A stretch of DNA of 64,000 nt from Solidesulfovibrio carbinolicus (GCF_004135975.1 NZ_CP026538.1:2046001-2110000), one strand, 5' to 3'; counted from the first letter of the stretch, positions 16,776 to 28,984 are shown. Program-made: numbers and translations. Notes: a model not told the origin generated them from the sequence alone.

Positions 16776-17018
16776 ATGGACCAGCAGGCAACCATCGGCA
16801 TGCGCCAGTTAGAGGTCGGCCAAAAGGCCCGCATCGTCAGCGTGGGCGCTTCGGGAGAAATGGGACGACGCATCCGCGACATGGGGCTGGTGCCCGGCAC
16901 GGAAGTCGCCGTCATCGGCCGCGCGCCGCTGCGCGACCCGGTGGCTATTCGCCTCAAGGCCTTCACCCTGACCCTGCGCAACAGCGAGGCCGATCACATT
17001 ACCGTGTCTCCGCTGTAG
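16776..17018 (+). CDS. feoA: FeoA domain protein (second copy)
   Basis: An 80-residue FeoA domain (GASGEMGRRIRDMGLVPGTEV, then PVAIRLKAFTLTLRNSEADHI), closer to the standard type and without cysteine, unlike its upstream paralogue. AGAGAGGAGCG lies before the ATG. Two tandem feoA genes are common in Desulfovibrio-type genomes, where they usually precede feoB; here a strong terminator follows instead, so this Fur-controlled unit contains feoA-feoA only. The pair may form a heteromer that regulates ferrous iron uptake; that is inference. Confidence 0.9.
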   Translation: MDQQATIGMRQLEVGQKARIVSVGASGEMGRRIRDMGLVPGTEVAVIGRAPLRDPVAIRLKAFTLTLRNSEADHITVSPL

Positions 17019-17049
17019 GGTTTTTCGACGTACGCTTGTGTCATTGGCC

Positions 17050-17075
17050 GGTCGCCCTTGGGCGACCTTTTTTTG
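17050..17075 (+). terminator. Terminator of the feoA pair
   Basis: GGTCGCCC-TT-GGGCGACC followed by seven T. Confidence 0.85.
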
Positions 17076-17184
17076 TTTTCGGCCGGGGCTGTTTGCGGCG
17101 TCTTGCCTGCGGGATAATGTCGGGGTATGGCCTGCCGGACGGGGACAAGGTCCGGGAAAGGGCCGCATCCCCCAGGAGGACGCC

Positions 17185-17646
17185 ATGGCGGATCAGGATA
17201 TTGCCGGGAAGGCCGGGGAACATTTCGCCGCCGGTTGCAACTGCGCCCAGGCCGTGTTGCGCTCTTATGCCGATCGCTACGGCCTTGACGTCGACACGGC
17301 CGTGCGTCTGGCCACGGGGTTTGGCGTGGGCATGGGGCGCGGCGGGGCCTGCGGCGCGGTTTCCGGCGCGGTGATGGTGCTGGGTCTGGCCGGAGGCGGC
17401 GGCGGGCCGGACGGCGCGGCGGCCAAGGCCGCTACCTATGCCCGGGCCCGGGAATTCTACGACCGCTTTCTCGAACGCCATGGGTCGCTCATCTGCCGCG
17501 ATCTCATGGAGCTTGATCCTTCGACTCCCGACGGCCTGGAGCAGGCCCGACGCGAGGGGCGCTTTACCACCCGCTGCAGCCGCTATGTGGGCGACGCCGC
17601 CGCCATTGTCGCGGCCATGATTGAGAGTCTGCCGCCGCGCGTCTGA
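17185..17646 (+). CDS. C_GCAxxG_C_C-type small Cys-motif protein
   Basis: The start follows CAGGAGGACGCC. The 153-residue protein has AGCNCAQAV near the N-terminus, then GRGGACGAVSGAVMVLGL, and later single cysteines (LICRDL, TRCSRYV). This spacing matches the family named after its C...GCAxxG...C...C pattern, thought to be redox or metal-related and often found in anaerobes, sometimes next to tungsten or molybdenum enzyme genes. There is no signal peptide. It is a single gene between two terminators. Biochemical role not established; the four cysteines probably bind a metal or cluster. Confidence 0.75.
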   Translation: MADQDIAGKAGEHFAAGCNCAQAVLRSYADRYGLDVDTAVRLATGFGVGMGRGGACGAVSGAVMVLGLAGGGGGPDGAAAKAATYARAREFYDRFLERHGSLICRDLMELDPSTPDGLEQARREGRFTTRCSRYVGDAAAIVAAMIESLPPRV

Positions 17647-17691
17647 CGTCCGGGGACTCCAGCTTTTGGTCAAGCGGAGCCTCAACAATCG

Positions 17692-17729
17692 AAAAAAGCC
17701 CCCGCGTTGCCTTGGCAACGCGGGGGCTT
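17692..17729 (-). terminator. Terminator of the chemoreceptor gene
   Basis: AGCCCCCGCGTTGCC and its complement around a TT loop; on the minus strand the stem is followed by six T. It may also stop plus-strand transcripts from the small Cys-motif gene, though less efficiently. Confidence 0.85.
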
Positions 17730-17752
17730 AGTGTTCGTGGGAAACGACCGGC

Positions 17753-19798
17753 CTAGAACCGTTCGAAGTCGTCGTCGGTTTCCTTGTCCAGATTCAGGGA
17801 CAGGCCGGCTTTGGCGGCGGCAGGCCGGGCTGGCGGCCTGACCACCGGGCGGGACGATTTGCGGCCGGCGGCCAGGGCCTTGGGCGCGCTTGGCCGGCGG
17901 GTCATGGCGTCGAGGCGGAAGTAGGACACGGTATCCTGGAGCTGCAGGGCCTGGCTCGACAGTTCCTCGGCGGTGGAAGCCATTTCCTCGGAGGCCGAGG
18001 CGTTTTGCTGCACGACCTGATCGAGCTGCTGGATGGCCCGGTTGACCTGCTCGGCTCCGGAATTTTGCTCCACGCTTGAGGCCGTGATTTCCTGGATGAG
18101 TTCGGTGGTGCGCTGGATGTCCGGCACGATGCGGGCCAGGAGTTCGCCGGCCTTTTCGGCGATCTGGACGCTGGACGAGGAGAGTTCGCTGATTTCGCCG
18201 GCCGCGTTGCCGCTGCGTTCGGCCAGCTTGCGCACTTCGGCCGCGACCACGGCGAAGCCCTTGCCGTGCTCGCCGGCCCGGGCCGCCTCGATAGCGGCAT
18301 TCAGCGCCAGCAGGTTGGTCTGGCGGGCGATTTCCTCAATGATGCCGATTTTTTCGGCGATCTGCTTCATGGCGCCCACGGTCTTGGCCACGGCTTCGCC
18401 GCCGCTTTGGGCGTCGGAGGCGGTCTTGAGCGCCATCTGTTCGGTCTGCTTGGCGTTATCGGCGTTCTGGCGGATGTTGGCGGCCATTTCTTCCATGGAC
18501 GAGGAGATTTCCTCGACGCTGGCCGCTTGTTCGGTGGCGCCCTGGGACAGACTCTGGGTGGTGGCCGAAAGCTCCTCGGAACCCGAGGCCACGTTCTCGG
18601 CCCCGGACTGCACCTGACCAACCACTTCGCGCAGCTTTTCGATCATGTGGCGCAGGGCCTTGGCCAGATCGCCGATCTCGTCTTTCTGATCAATGTCGAT
18701 ACGCTGGTTGAGGTCGCCGGCGGCCAGGCCTTCGGCGGCCCGCACGCCCAGGAGAATGGGCCGCGTGATCATGCGGGATATGACGATGCCAAGGAGCAGG
18801 GCCAGCACCACGCCCAATCCGATGCCGATGATGGAAATCATCCTGGCCTTGGCAGCAGCGGCCTCGCCTTCGGCCTGGCTTTTCTCGGCATCGGCTATGG
18901 ACAGGGTCATGAGCCGGTCAAGGAGTTCGAAACAGCGGACCTGCTTGTCGCGCACCGTGACCATGGCATCCTGGCGCATCCGGGCATAGATTTCCTCGAC
19001 CCGTCCCACTTCGTCGGCCATAAGGTTGAACTGGGCCACGGTCTGTTCCACAGGCTCGTGGATTTCCGTGCGTATAAGGGCCAGCATCTCTTCCTTGGGA
19101 GCGTTTTTGGCGGCCATTTCCTTGAGTCGAGCCACGCCGCGATGCAACTTGTCGTGTACCTGGCGTAAGTCTTGAACCGCTTTTTTGAAGACCGGATTAT
19201 TGATGTTGCGTCCGGTTGAGGCCATCCATTGCCCGAAATTGCATTGCTCGGGGTTGTCGCCGCCGGCCAAGGGCTTGCCGGAAATGGCCAACCCGTAGGC
19301 GTCGTCAAGGAGTTTGTAGTGGTCGCCGCGGAACAAATAGATTTTCTGGCGTATTTCCGTCGGATCGTCGATGTCCGACTTGTCCCACTGCTTGGCCAGT
19401 TCGAAGGTTTCGTTGTTGATCTTGACCCATTCCTGCCAGGCCGGGCCGAATTCCCGCCATACGCGCTCGGCTTCGGGGGATTTGGGCAATTTATCGTACT
19501 CGTCCCAGGCTTTGCGGTAGGTGTCGCGCACCCGGGCGATATTCTCGTACTGCCGCTCCCGGTCTTTCTTGTCGAGCCCGGGAATGAGCAGGCTGCGCTG
19601 CGCCACCCGGACTGTCTCGCCCGCGATCTTGATCAATTGCAGATCGCGCACGGTGGGCAGGCTGACGTCGGTGACCGTTTCCAGGTGGTTGGATACGGTG
19701 GAGAGGCCGGACAAGCCGACTAAACCGACTATAAGGGTGATGGCCGCCGTGACGAGAAAGCCGCCGACCAGTTTGACCCCGAGTTTTAAGTTGCGCAT
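17753..19798 (-). CDS. Methyl-accepting chemotaxis protein with CZB-like zinc-binding region
   Basis: Membrane segments lie at about residues 9-31 and 318-340, bounding a periplasmic helical domain. Within it, CNFGQWM (Cys186) and the later VHDKLH fit the chemoreceptor zinc-binding (CZB) pattern of Cys plus His ligands. A HAMP domain follows, then the signalling hairpin with [20 protein letters not shown] at its tip. The C-terminus ends DFERF, which fits the general aromatic-x-x-aromatic pentapeptide used to tether the CheR/CheB adaptation enzymes. The receptor would signal to CheA; ligand unknown, possibly zinc or hypochlorous-type oxidants as for other CZB receptors. It follows the ABC cluster with an 83-base gap and has its own terminator. 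Confidence 0.9.
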   Translation of the reverse strand: MRNLKLGVKLVGGFLVTAAITLIVGLVGLSGLSTVSNHLETVTDVSLPTVRDLQLIKIAGETVRVAQRSLLIPGLDKKDRERQYENIARVRDTYRKAWDEYDKLPKSPEAERVWREFGPAWQEWVKINNETFELAKQWDKSDIDDPTEIRQKIYLFRGDHYKLLDDAYGLAISGKPLAGGDNPEQCNFGQWMASTGRNINNPVFKKAVQDLRQVHDKLHRGVARLKEMAAKNAPKEEMLALIRTEIHEPVEQTVAQFNLMADEVGRVEEIYARMRQDAMVTVRDKQVRCFELLDRLMTLSIADAEKSQAEGEAAAAKARMISIIGIGLGVVLALLLGIVISRMITRPILLGVRAAEGLAAGDLNQRIDIDQKDEIGDLAKALRHMIEKLREVVGQVQSGAENVASGSEELSATTQSLSQGATEQAASVEEISSSMEEMAANIRQNADNAKQTEQMALKTASDAQSGGEAVAKTVGAMKQIAEKIGIIEEIARQTNLLALNAAIEAARAGEHGKGFAVVAAEVRKLAERSGNAAGEISELSSSSVQIAEKAGELLARIVPDIQRTTELIQEITASSVEQNSGAEQVNRAIQQLDQVVQQNASASEEMASTAEELSSQALQLQDTVSYFRLDAMTRRPSAPKALAAGRKSSRPVVRPPARPAAAKAGLSLNLDKETDDDFERF

Positions 19799-19881
19799 GT
19801 AACAATCTCCTGCGGTTCCGTCTGGCTTGTTCCCATATCGACGAAATAATACATTTACCTAAGGGGACGCAGGAAGATTTG

Positions 19882-20586
<705 letters not shown>

Positions 20587-20602
20587 TGGTGTTTTCCTTG
20601 AT

Positions 20603-20645
20603 GGGGGGTCCGGGGGCCTCAGGCCCCCGGCCGCCGGAGGCTCTT
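20603..20645. repeat. Dispersed palindromic repeat, copy B
   Basis: GGGTCCGGGGGCCTCAGGCC-type palindrome with the constant CCGGCCGCCGGAGGC block. Located 10 bases after the permease stop, inside the operon gap before the ATPase start, same orientation relative to the upstream gene as copy A. Confidence 0.85.
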
Positions 20646-20654
20646 GCTTTTGGG

Positions 20655-21821
20655 CTACAACATCACCAGCGCCTGGGACGGCTCGATGCGGGAGGCGGCC
20701 AGGGCCGGGGGCAGCGAGGCCAGGCTGGTCAGGGCGGCCACGCCCACGAACACCAGGGCGAATTGCAGGGGATCGAATGTGGGGGCGGCCTGGTCGCCAA
20801 GGTCAAGTAGCGCCATGAGCCGGCCGCTGGCGGCCAAGCCGGCCAGCTGGCCGAGGATCGCCGCCGTGGCCCCGAGAATGAGCGCTTCCAGGTGCATGAG
20901 CAGGAACACCGAGCCCTTGGAGAAACCCAGGGCCCGCAGCAGGCCGATTTCGTTTTTGCGCTCGTTGACCGAGGAAAAAATCGACAGGCCGATCATGACG
21001 CAGGCCGTGAGCAAGATGACGCCGGACACGGCAAAGGCCAGATGCTTGACGAAATCCACGGTCATCATGCGGCTTTTGACCACCTGCTGCATGGCCTTGA
21101 CGTCGGCGCCGGGCAGGTTTGCGTCGATTTGGGCCGTGATCTCTTCGATGGGGCAGCCGGCGCACAGGGCCGCCACTTCGACGAAATGGATGCGGTTGAT
21201 CTTGCCGGCGGCGGCCTGCAAGGCGTGGAGGTCGGCGAACAGAAGCTTGTCGTCCTCGGAGCCGGTGGGGCCAAGGACGCCGGTCACGGTGAAGTCGCGG
21301 CCTTCCAGGGTCACGACGGACCCCGGGGCGAGGTTCAGGCGCGTTGCCGCCTCGCTGCCGGCCAGCAGGCCGAAGGAATCCAGGGCCAACGTGCCGGCTT
21401 CGGTGAACCAGTGGTTTTTGATCTGGCGCTCTTGCTCAAAATCCACCCCGATGACGCCGACCGGCGTGTCGGCCACCCGGGCCAGCAGCACGAATTTCGG
21501 GGCCACGGCGCTTAGGCGGTCTTTATGGTGGATGCCGGAAATGGCGGCCAGGGTCTCGTCTTCCTTAAAATACTTGATGTCCACCGAGACGTCGCCCAGG
21601 GCCATGCCGCCGTAGCCCACCGACAGCGTCTCGGTTTTCGGGCTGACCAGGATGTTGGCCCCGTAGGCGGCGAGCTTGGATTCCAGGCTCTCGCCCACGG
21701 CCTTGGACAGTTCGACCAGGGCCGTCACCGAGGCCACGCCCACGGCGAAAACCACGGCCGTGAGCAGGCTTCTTGCCAGTTTGCGGCGCAAGTTGCGCAG
21801 CGGGATGGTCAGGATGTTCAC
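20655..21821 (-). CDS. FtsX-like ABC transporter permease
   Basis: The GTG at 21821 follows GCGAGGAACC and puts the first membrane helix at the usual place; the 18 upstream codons are ignored. A first membrane span near residues 15-40 is followed by a large periplasmic MacB_PCD-type domain (about 45-260), then three membrane spans in the FtsX domain (ending SRIEPSQALVML, a family-typical close). The periplasmic part has an unusual ALCAGCPIEE with two cysteines. It should work with the ATPase encoded downstream and the DUF2318 protein upstream. Related permeases occur in P19/FetM-type iron systems. Confidence 0.88.
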   Translation of the reverse strand: MNILTIPLRNLRRKLARSLLTAVVFAVGVASVTALVELSKAVGESLESKLAAYGANILVSPKTETLSVGYGGMALGDVSVDIKYFKEDETLAAISGIHHKDRLSAVAPKFVLLARVADTPVGVIGVDFEQERQIKNHWFTEAGTLALDSFGLLAGSEAATRLNLAPGSVVTLEGRDFTVTGVLGPTGSEDDKLLFADLHALQAAAGKINRIHFVEVAALCAGCPIEEITAQIDANLPGADVKAMQQVVKSRMMTVDFVKHLAFAVSGVILLTACVMIGLSIFSSVNERKNEIGLLRALGFSKGSVFLLMHLEALILGATAAILGQLAGLAASGRLMALLDLGDQAAPTFDPLQFALVFVGVAALTSLASLPPALAASRIEPSQALVML

Positions 21822-21849
21822 GGTTCCTCGCTGGGTGCGGCGTTGCCGG

Positions 21850-22329
21850 CTAAAAATACGCCGCGCCAACGGCAAGATCGGCCATTTTGATGCGCACGGA
21901 TTCGCCTGCGACCTCCGAGGCCAGGGGCGAAGGATTGCAGCCGCCGCGCTGGTCGCCCACCATGTTCATGTGGAAGCGTCGGCCGCAGTTGATGCAGAGC
22001 ATGAAATCGCCTTCCTGACGGTAGCCTTTTTTCTCGGGATAACACACGTCGCAGGTGTCCAGGGCGGTGCGCACCCGGCCGTCCTTGGTTTTGACGGCGA
22101 AAAAGCGCACTTCCTTGCCAGCGGCGTCCACGGTGAAAAAGTGCGCCTTGCCGTCGGCCAGATCGGCCGTCGGAAAGGCGACGACGCCGTCGGCCGGCTT
22201 GAGGCTGGTCGGGCCGGAGGAAAAACCGAGCAGGGCATGGCCGGGGCCGGCGGCGACAAACACAACGGCCAAAACGGCCAGACAGGCCAGAAAGGCGGGC
22301 AGCAGGCGTTTGGGGGCGGGAAAGGGCAT
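21850..22329 (-). CDS. DUF2318 Fe-S/metal-binding exported protein
   Basis: AAAGGAA precedes the ATG. One N-terminal membrane span (about residues 8-30) anchors the protein. The DUF2318 signature is clear: CDVCYPEKKGYRQ followed by LCINCGRRFH, giving two CxxC pairs, and a late GGCNP. The family occurs as membrane-linked proteins in iron-uptake clusters such as the Campylobacter P19 system, where an FtsX-type permease and a LolD-type ATPase are encoded next to it, as here. The P19 and FTR1 components are absent from this window. Likely metal or thiol redox role outside the membrane; substrate inferred only. Confidence 0.85.
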   Translation of the reverse strand: MPFPAPKRLLPAFLACLAVLAVVFVAAGPGHALLGFSSGPTSLKPADGVVAFPTADLADGKAHFFTVDAAGKEVRFFAVKTKDGRVRTALDTCDVCYPEKKGYRQEGDFMLCINCGRRFHMNMVGDQRGGCNPSPLASEVAGESVRIKMADLAVGAAYF

Positions 22330-22535
22330 AGGGGGTTCCTTTGGCTGACAAGCGTATGGGGTGAGCCAAAAAGGCTACAAGCACGGTCGGGATTTTAGCA
22401 ATGCCCGTGCCAGGTGGGGGCGTCCGAGACACCGCCATGCCCGGATCGGCCGGAAGCCAAGCTTGGAACGGGGGATGCAATCGCTATGGAAAGATGCCGG
22501 CCGGCGGCCTGGGCGCGATCCAGGCGTCGCTTTTC

Positions 22536-22564
22536 TGGACAGTAATCCCTTAGGTGTGTATAGA
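22536..22564 (+). promoter_or_regulatory. Promoter of the two-component system
   Basis: TGGACA (22536-22541), 17 bases, TATAGA (22559-22564). Transcription would begin near 22571, five bases before the first ATG, so the mRNA may be almost leaderless, or the GTG at 22624 may be the true start. Confidence 0.5.
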
Positions 22565-22575
22565 ATGTATGCAAC

Positions 22576-24409
22576 ATGGTTGATTTTTATCCAGGCGCGC
22601 CCGGGCGCGCCCAAGGCCCCGGCGTGCGCCAGATAATCAAGCGCTGGTCGTTTCGCGGCGGCGCGTCGCCCTTGCTGCTGCTTGGCGCGGCCGGCATCCT
22701 GGCCGCCGTGGTGGCGGCCATGGCGGCCATGGACCTGGGCCGCGAGAAGCAATACATGACCCAGCTGTTGCTGGAAAAGGGCGCGGCGCTCATCAAGGCC
22801 TTCGAGGCCGGGGCGCGCACCGGGATGCGCGGCGGCTTTGGCGCGGACATCCGCCTGCAGCATCTCATTGAGGAAACCGCCAACCAGCCAGGCATCTTCG
22901 CCATTGCCGTCACCGACGAGGACGGGCGCATCCTGGCCCACAGCGATGCCTCGCGCATCGGCCAGGCGCTTTTTGATCCGCCGGTCATGGCCGAGCTGGC
23001 CCCGGACGCCGCCGAGAAATGGCGGCTGGCCGTGGAGGAAGAGGCCGGGCGCGAGTCGTTTTTGGTCTACCGGCGCTTTGTGCCTTCCTCCCCCGGCCGA
23101 GGACCCCATGGGCTGCGCGCCCATCCGCCGGCCGGCGAGCGGGAATTTCTGTGCACCGAGGACTGCGACGCCAAGGGCGTGCGCCGGCCCTTGCGCGGCG
23201 TGCCGCTCATTATTTTCGTCGCCCTGGACGTGGCCCCCATCGAGGCCGCCCGACGGGCCGATCTGCACAACATGCTGACCTCGGCCTCGGTTATCCTCAT
23301 CGTGGGCCTGGGCGGCGTGCTTGGGCTGTTCTGGGCCCAGAGCTACCGGGCCCAGCGCAAGGCCCTGCGCCAGACCACGGCTTTGGCCTCGGAAGTGGTG
23401 GCGGCCATGCCGGCCGGGCTTATCCTTATCGGCCCGGACGACAAGGTGGCCATGGCCAACGGCGCGGCCGAACAGTTGGCCGGCGTCGCTCCGGGCGGGT
23501 TGGTCGGCCGCGAGGCCGCCTCGGTCCTGCCCTGGGAAGAGCTGCGCCGGCCAGCCGCCGACGAGCGCGAAATGGACATGTCCCTGGCCGGCGGACCGGT
23601 GGTTGCCTTGGGCGTATCGGTCTCGGCCGTGCGCACCGAGGAGGGCACGCCGGTGGGGTCGCTTGTGGTGCTGCGCGACCTGCGCGAGGTGCGCCGGCTG
23701 GAAGCCGAGGTGCGCCGCCGCGAAAAGCTTGCCGCCGTGGGCAATCTGGCCGCCGGCGTGGCCCATGAGATCCGCAATCCGCTCAGTTCCATCCGGGGCT
23801 ATGCAGCCTACTTCGGCGGCAAGTTCGCCCCGGGCAGCGAGGACAGGCAAGCCGCCGAGATCATGGTGCGCGAGGTGGACCGGCTTAACCGCGTCATCTC
23901 GGAACTCATCGAATTTTCCCGGCCCTCGGACATCCAGCGCCGGCCGGTGCGTCTGGCCGATCTGGCCGGCCACGCCGCCCGCCTTATCCGCCCGGACGCC
24001 CTGGCCCGGGGCGTGGAAATCGCTGTGGAGGACACGCCGGGCGCGCCAGACATCCCGGCCGACCCTGACCGGCTGGCCCAGGCGGTGCTCAACCTGTGTT
24101 TGAACGCCGTCCAGGCCATGGACGCGGGCGGAACCCTGGGCCTTCGCACCGGACTGGCCCCGGACGGCCGGGCCTATCTCGAAGTCACGGACACCGGCCG
24201 GGGCATCGACCCGGCCGATCGCGACCGGATTTTTGATCCTTATTACACCACCAAGGCCCGGGGCACGGGCCTTGGCCTGCCCATCGCCCACAAGATCGTG
24301 GCCGCCCACGGCGGCGAGATCCGGCTGACGCCGCGCCCCGAGGGCGGCACCTCGGCCATGGTGCTGTTGCCGGTCACGGGCGGCGAAGGGGCCGATAAGG
24401 AGGAAGACG

Positions 24410-24420
<11 letters not shown>
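22576..24420 (+). CDS. Sensor histidine kinase (ZraS/HydH-like)
   Basis: Membrane spans at about residues 34-53 and 235-258 enclose a periplasmic sensor domain with a conserved-looking CTEDCD cysteine pair (about 193-197). A PAS-like domain (about 275-370) precedes the phosphoacceptor helix with His397 in AHEIRNPLSSIRGYA, then the ATPase with N box NLCLNAVQAM, DTGRGIDPADR and GTGLGLPIAHK. The kinase would phosphorylate the sigma-54 activator encoded next, whose start lies 11 bases inside this gene. The first ATG has no ribosome-binding site; GTG 22624 is an alternative. Signal unknown; ZraS-type relatives sense metals or envelope stress. Confidence 0.9.
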
Positions 24421-25789
<1,369 letters not shown>

Positions 25790-25914
25790 GGGCTTTTCCG
25801 CCTGGGCCGGTCCAGGAGGCGGGGCCGCCAGCCCGTCTCCTGATACGGGGCGACGCGGGCCGGCCCTCGGCGGCCGGAACCGGTTCTGTCCGGTGCGAGC
25901 CCGTGCGCCGGCCG

Positions 25915-25947
25915 ATAAAAAACGGGGCGCGGACCAGTCCGCGCCCC
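25915..25947 (-). terminator. Terminator of the acyl-CoA synthetase gene
   Basis: GGGGCGCGGAC-CA-GTCCGCGCCCC; read on the minus strand it is followed by G and six T. It lies in the 184-base convergent gap after the response regulator. Confidence 0.8.
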
Positions 25948-25973
25948 TCGTCTTTGGAAGCCAGCTGCGCGTT

Positions 25974-27629
25974 CTAACGCATGGCCTCGGGGAAGAGCTT
26001 GCCCCCAAGTTCGCGCAGCTTGTACTTCTGCACCTTGCCGCTGGTGGTCAGCGGGAACTCTTCCACGAACGCGATGTACTTGGGGATTTTGTGCCAGGCG
26101 ATCTGGCCCCGGCAGAAGTCCTTGACATCCTCGGGAGCCATTTCCACGTCCTTGCGCAGGATGATAAACGCCCCCACTTCCTCGCCGTACTTGCGGCTGG
26201 GCACGCCGGCCACCTGTATATCGGCGATTCCCGGCATGGTGTAGAGGAATTCCTCGATCTCGCGGGGATAGATGTTCTCGCCGCCGCGAATGATCATGTC
26301 CTTGATGCGTCCGGTGATGACCACGAAGCCGTTTTCGTCCATGACGCCAAGATCGCCCGAGTGCAGCCAGCCGTCGGCGTCAATGCACTTGGCCGTGGCT
26401 TCGGGGTTCTTGTAGTAGCCCTTCATGGCGTTGTAGCCCCGGCAGCAGACTTCGCCCTGCTTGCCGCGCTCCACTTCCTCATTGGTCTCAGGGTCGAGCA
26501 CCTTCACTTCGACGTGGGGGAAGGCCTTGCCCACGCTTTCCACCCGGTAGTGGTAGGGGTCGTCCACGTCGGACTGGGTCATGCCGGGCGAGCTTTCGGT
26601 GAGGCCGTAGACGCTGGTGATCTGCTTCATGTACATCTTCTCGGTCACCTGCCGCATGGTCTGCACCGGGCAGACCGAGCCGGCCATGATGCCGGTGCGC
26701 AGCGACGAGAAGTCGAATTTCGCAAACAGCGGATGCTCCAGCATGGCGATGAACATGGTGGGCACGCCGTAGACGGCCGTGCATTTTTCCTGCTCAATGG
26801 ACATCATGGATTTGACCGGGTCGAACACTTCGGTGAAAACCATGGTCGTGCCGTGGTTGAGGCAGGCCATGACGCCGAGCACGCAGCCGAAGCAGTGGAA
26901 CAGCGGCACATGGATAAGCAGCTTGTCCTTGCTGGTGAACCGCTGGCGCTGGCCGATGGAGTAGCCGTTATTTAAGATGTTGTGGTGGCTGAGCATAACG
27001 CCCTTGGGGAAGCCGGTGGTCCCCGAGGTGTACTGCATGTTGACCACGTCGTGGCAGTTGAAGGTGGCCTGCCGGGCTTTCAATTCCTCGTCGGTGACGG
27101 TGCGGGCCAGGCCGATGATCTCGGGGATGGAGTACATGCCCCGGTGTTTTTCCACGCCCAGGAAACACACCCGCTTGAGGTGGGGGAAGGTCTCGCTTCT
27201 GATCGCCCCGCGCTGCATGTTGCGCAGTTCCGGGGCCAGGTCGTAAAGGATCTCGATATAGTCCGAATCCCGAAAGCCGTTGATGATAAAGATGTTGTCG
27301 GCGTCGGAATTGGTGAGCAGATACTTGAGTTCGTTGCGCTTGTAGGCCGTGTTGACGGTGAGCAGCACGGCGCCCATCTTGGCCGTGGCGAACATCAGCG
27401 CCACCCAGAAGGGCACGTTGGTGGCCCACACGGCCACTTTTTCGCCCTTTTGGATGCCCAGGGCCATGAGGCCCTTGGCCAGTTCGTCGGTGAGTTCGTC
27501 GAACTGCTGCCAGGTCAGGCGATAGTCGCGGTCCACGTAGACCACGGCGTCCTGGTCCGGGAACTTGGACGCGGTTTCCTTGAGCAGGTCTCCCAGGGTC
27601 AGGTCGCGAAGGGGCGGCACGAAGGTCAT
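25974..27629 (-). CDS. AMP-forming acyl-CoA synthetase (FadD-like)
   Basis: The 551-residue protein shows the adenylate-forming signatures: P-loop [30 protein letters not shown], the hinge [20 protein letters not shown] and the C-terminal catalytic Lys in [11 protein letters not shown]. Such enzymes activate a carboxylic acid with ATP and join it to coenzyme A. The sequence resembles medium/long-chain fatty-acid ligases. No signal peptide. It ends 15 bases after the start of a shared leader with the XRE-cupin gene upstream (gap 15 bases between that gene's stop and this start), so regulator and enzyme form a unit. Chain-length preference cannot be told. Confidence 0.92.
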   Translation of the reverse strand: MTFVPPLRDLTLGDLLKETASKFPDQDAVVYVDRDYRLTWQQFDELTDELAKGLMALGIQKGEKVAVWATNVPFWVALMFATAKMGAVLLTVNTAYKRNELKYLLTNSDADNIFIINGFRDSDYIEILYDLAPELRNMQRGAIRSETFPHLKRVCFLGVEKHRGMYSIPEIIGLARTVTDEELKARQATFNCHDVVNMQYTSGTTGFPKGVMLSHHNILNNGYSIGQRQRFTSKDKLLIHVPLFHCFGCVLGVMACLNHGTTMVFTEVFDPVKSMMSIEQEKCTAVYGVPTMFIAMLEHPLFAKFDFSSLRTGIMAGSVCPVQTMRQVTEKMYMKQITSVYGLTESSPGMTQSDVDDPYHYRVESVGKAFPHVEVKVLDPETNEEVERGKQGEVCCRGYNAMKGYYKNPEATAKCIDADGWLHSGDLGVMDENGFVVITGRIKDMIIRGGENIYPREIEEFLYTMPGIADIQVAGVPSRKYGEEVGAFIILRKDVEMAPEDVKDFCRGQIAWHKIPKYIAFVEEFPLTTSGKVQKYKLRELGGKLFPEAMR

Positions 27630-27644
27630 GGGCGGCTCCTTTGC

Positions 27645-28223
27645 CTACTGCGGGATGTAAAGGACGGCGTAGATGTCGGTCTTGGGCGCGTTGCCGCAGC
27701 CCACGTAGTGGGGCACCACGGAATTGAAGTAGACCGAGTCGCCGGCCCCAAGGACATGGCGGTCCGGGCCGACGATGACTTCCAGCTCACCGGAAACCAC
27801 CACGATGAATTCCTCGCCTTCATGGGAGGACAAGGGCTTTTCGGCCGCCGCTTCTTCGTCGGGGTAGATCTCGATGAAAAAAGGCTCCATGTGGCGGTCG
27901 GTCTTGGCCGCGCCCAGGGAATGGTATTTGTAGCTGGCCCGCTTGCCCCGGGCCTTGCGCAGTATGGCGTCGTCAGCCCCGCGCTCGGCGCAGCAGGTCA
28001 GGCAGATGTCGCTGTCCACGGCGTCGTCCATGAAGGTGCCCAGACGCTGTCCCAGGGCCAGGGCGATCTTGAGCAGGGGACCGATGGACGGGGTGACGTC
28101 CTCTTCCTCCAGGGCGGTGAGGAATTCCACGGAAAGACCGGTGCGGCGCGACAGTTCCTCGCGCGACATTTCCTGCCGTTCCCGGTACGTGCGGATGCGA
28201 TCACCAAGCTTTTTGACGCTCAT
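27645..28223 (-). CDS. XRE-family regulator with C-terminal cupin domain (first copy)
   Basis: The start at 28223 has GAGGTAGCC upstream; a longer frame is unlikely. Residues 5-60 form a helix-turn-helix (REELSRRTGLSVEFLTALEE), and residues about 115-190 a cupin (HEGEEFIVVVSGELEVIVG, GDSVYFNSVVPHYV) that in this family binds a small ligand. Between them lies ICLTCCAERG with three cysteines. It is the upstream partner of the acyl-CoA synthetase gene and probably controls it in response to an acid or CoA ester. It is divergent from a paralogous regulator of the same architecture, with 200 bases between. Confidence 0.88.
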   Translation of the reverse strand: MSVKKLGDRIRTYRERQEMSREELSRRTGLSVEFLTALEEEDVTPSIGPLLKIALALGQRLGTFMDDAVDSDICLTCCAERGADDAILRKARGKRASYKYHSLGAAKTDRHMEPFFIEIYPDEEAAAEKPLSSHEGEEFIVVVSGELEVIVGPDRHVLGAGDSVYFNSVVPHYVGCGNAPKTDIYAVLYIPQ

Positions 28224-28423
28224 GGCTACCTCGTGGCTGATATAGTGGGACGGGGCGAGAGTCGACATGCCCCAGGAAGGTGCCCCGATACCATACTGCG
28301 GCGCGGAATTCCAGCCGTTTTTCCCGATCTTGCCGCTCGGAAAGAACCGTTTGACAAGCCGGGCTTCCATGCGAAAAGACGGGAGCAACCATTTCGCTAA
28401 CCATACGAGCCAAGGGGTACCCC

Positions 28424-28984
28424 ATGAGCAAGGAGATCGGACCGGTCCGGGAGATCGCCATGCGCCTTCGCGGCCTGCGCGAAGCCACCGGCATGACGGC
28501 CCAGGCCCTGGCCGAGGCCACCGGCGTCACCGCCGCCGACGTCGCGGCCTACGAGACCGGCAACACGGAAATTCCCGTCAGCTACCTCTACGAGGTCGCC
28601 AAGGCCTGCGGCGCGGACCTCACCGCGCTTTTAACCGGCGACGACGCCCACCTCATGAATTATTCCCTGGTGCCGTCCGGCCAGGGGCTGTCCGTGGACC
28701 GGCGCAAGGCCTACAAGTACCAGGCTTTGGCCTACCGCTTCCACAAGCCCCACATGGAGCCGTTTATCGTCACCGTGCCGCCCAAGGCCGAGTCCGAGAT
28801 GGAGATCAACCGCCACCTGGGCGAGGAGTTCATCTATATGCTGCGCGGCCGGCTGGAAGTGCGCCTGGGCGAGGACATCGTGGTCCTTGAACCCCACGAC
28901 AGCCTGTATTTTTCCTCCCGCACGCCCCACGCCATGCGCGGCCTCGACGGCGAACCGGCGGAGTTTTTGGACGTCATTATCTAG
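28424..28984 (+). CDS. XRE-family regulator with C-terminal cupin domain (second copy)
   Basis: The 186-residue protein has the same order of domains as its divergent neighbour: a helix-turn-helix (MTAQALAEATGVTAADVAAYE) and a cupin (GEEFIYMLRGRLEVRLGED, HDSLYFSSRTPHAM). The shared stretch KAYKYQALAYRFHKPHMEPF versus the neighbour's ASYKYHSL...HMEPFFIEI shows common descent, but the cysteine cluster is missing here. It precedes the second acyl-CoA synthetase by 99 bases. The two regulators face apart, so they could cross-regulate the shared 200-base promoter region. Confidence 0.88.
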   Translation: MSKEIGPVREIAMRLRGLREATGMTAQALAEATGVTAADVAAYETGNTEIPVSYLYEVAKACGADLTALLTGDDAHLMNYSLVPSGQGLSVDRRKAYKYQALAYRFHKPHMEPFIVTVPPKAESEMEINRHLGEEFIYMLRGRLEVRLGEDIVVLEPHDSLYFSSRTPHAMRGLDGEPAEFLDVII

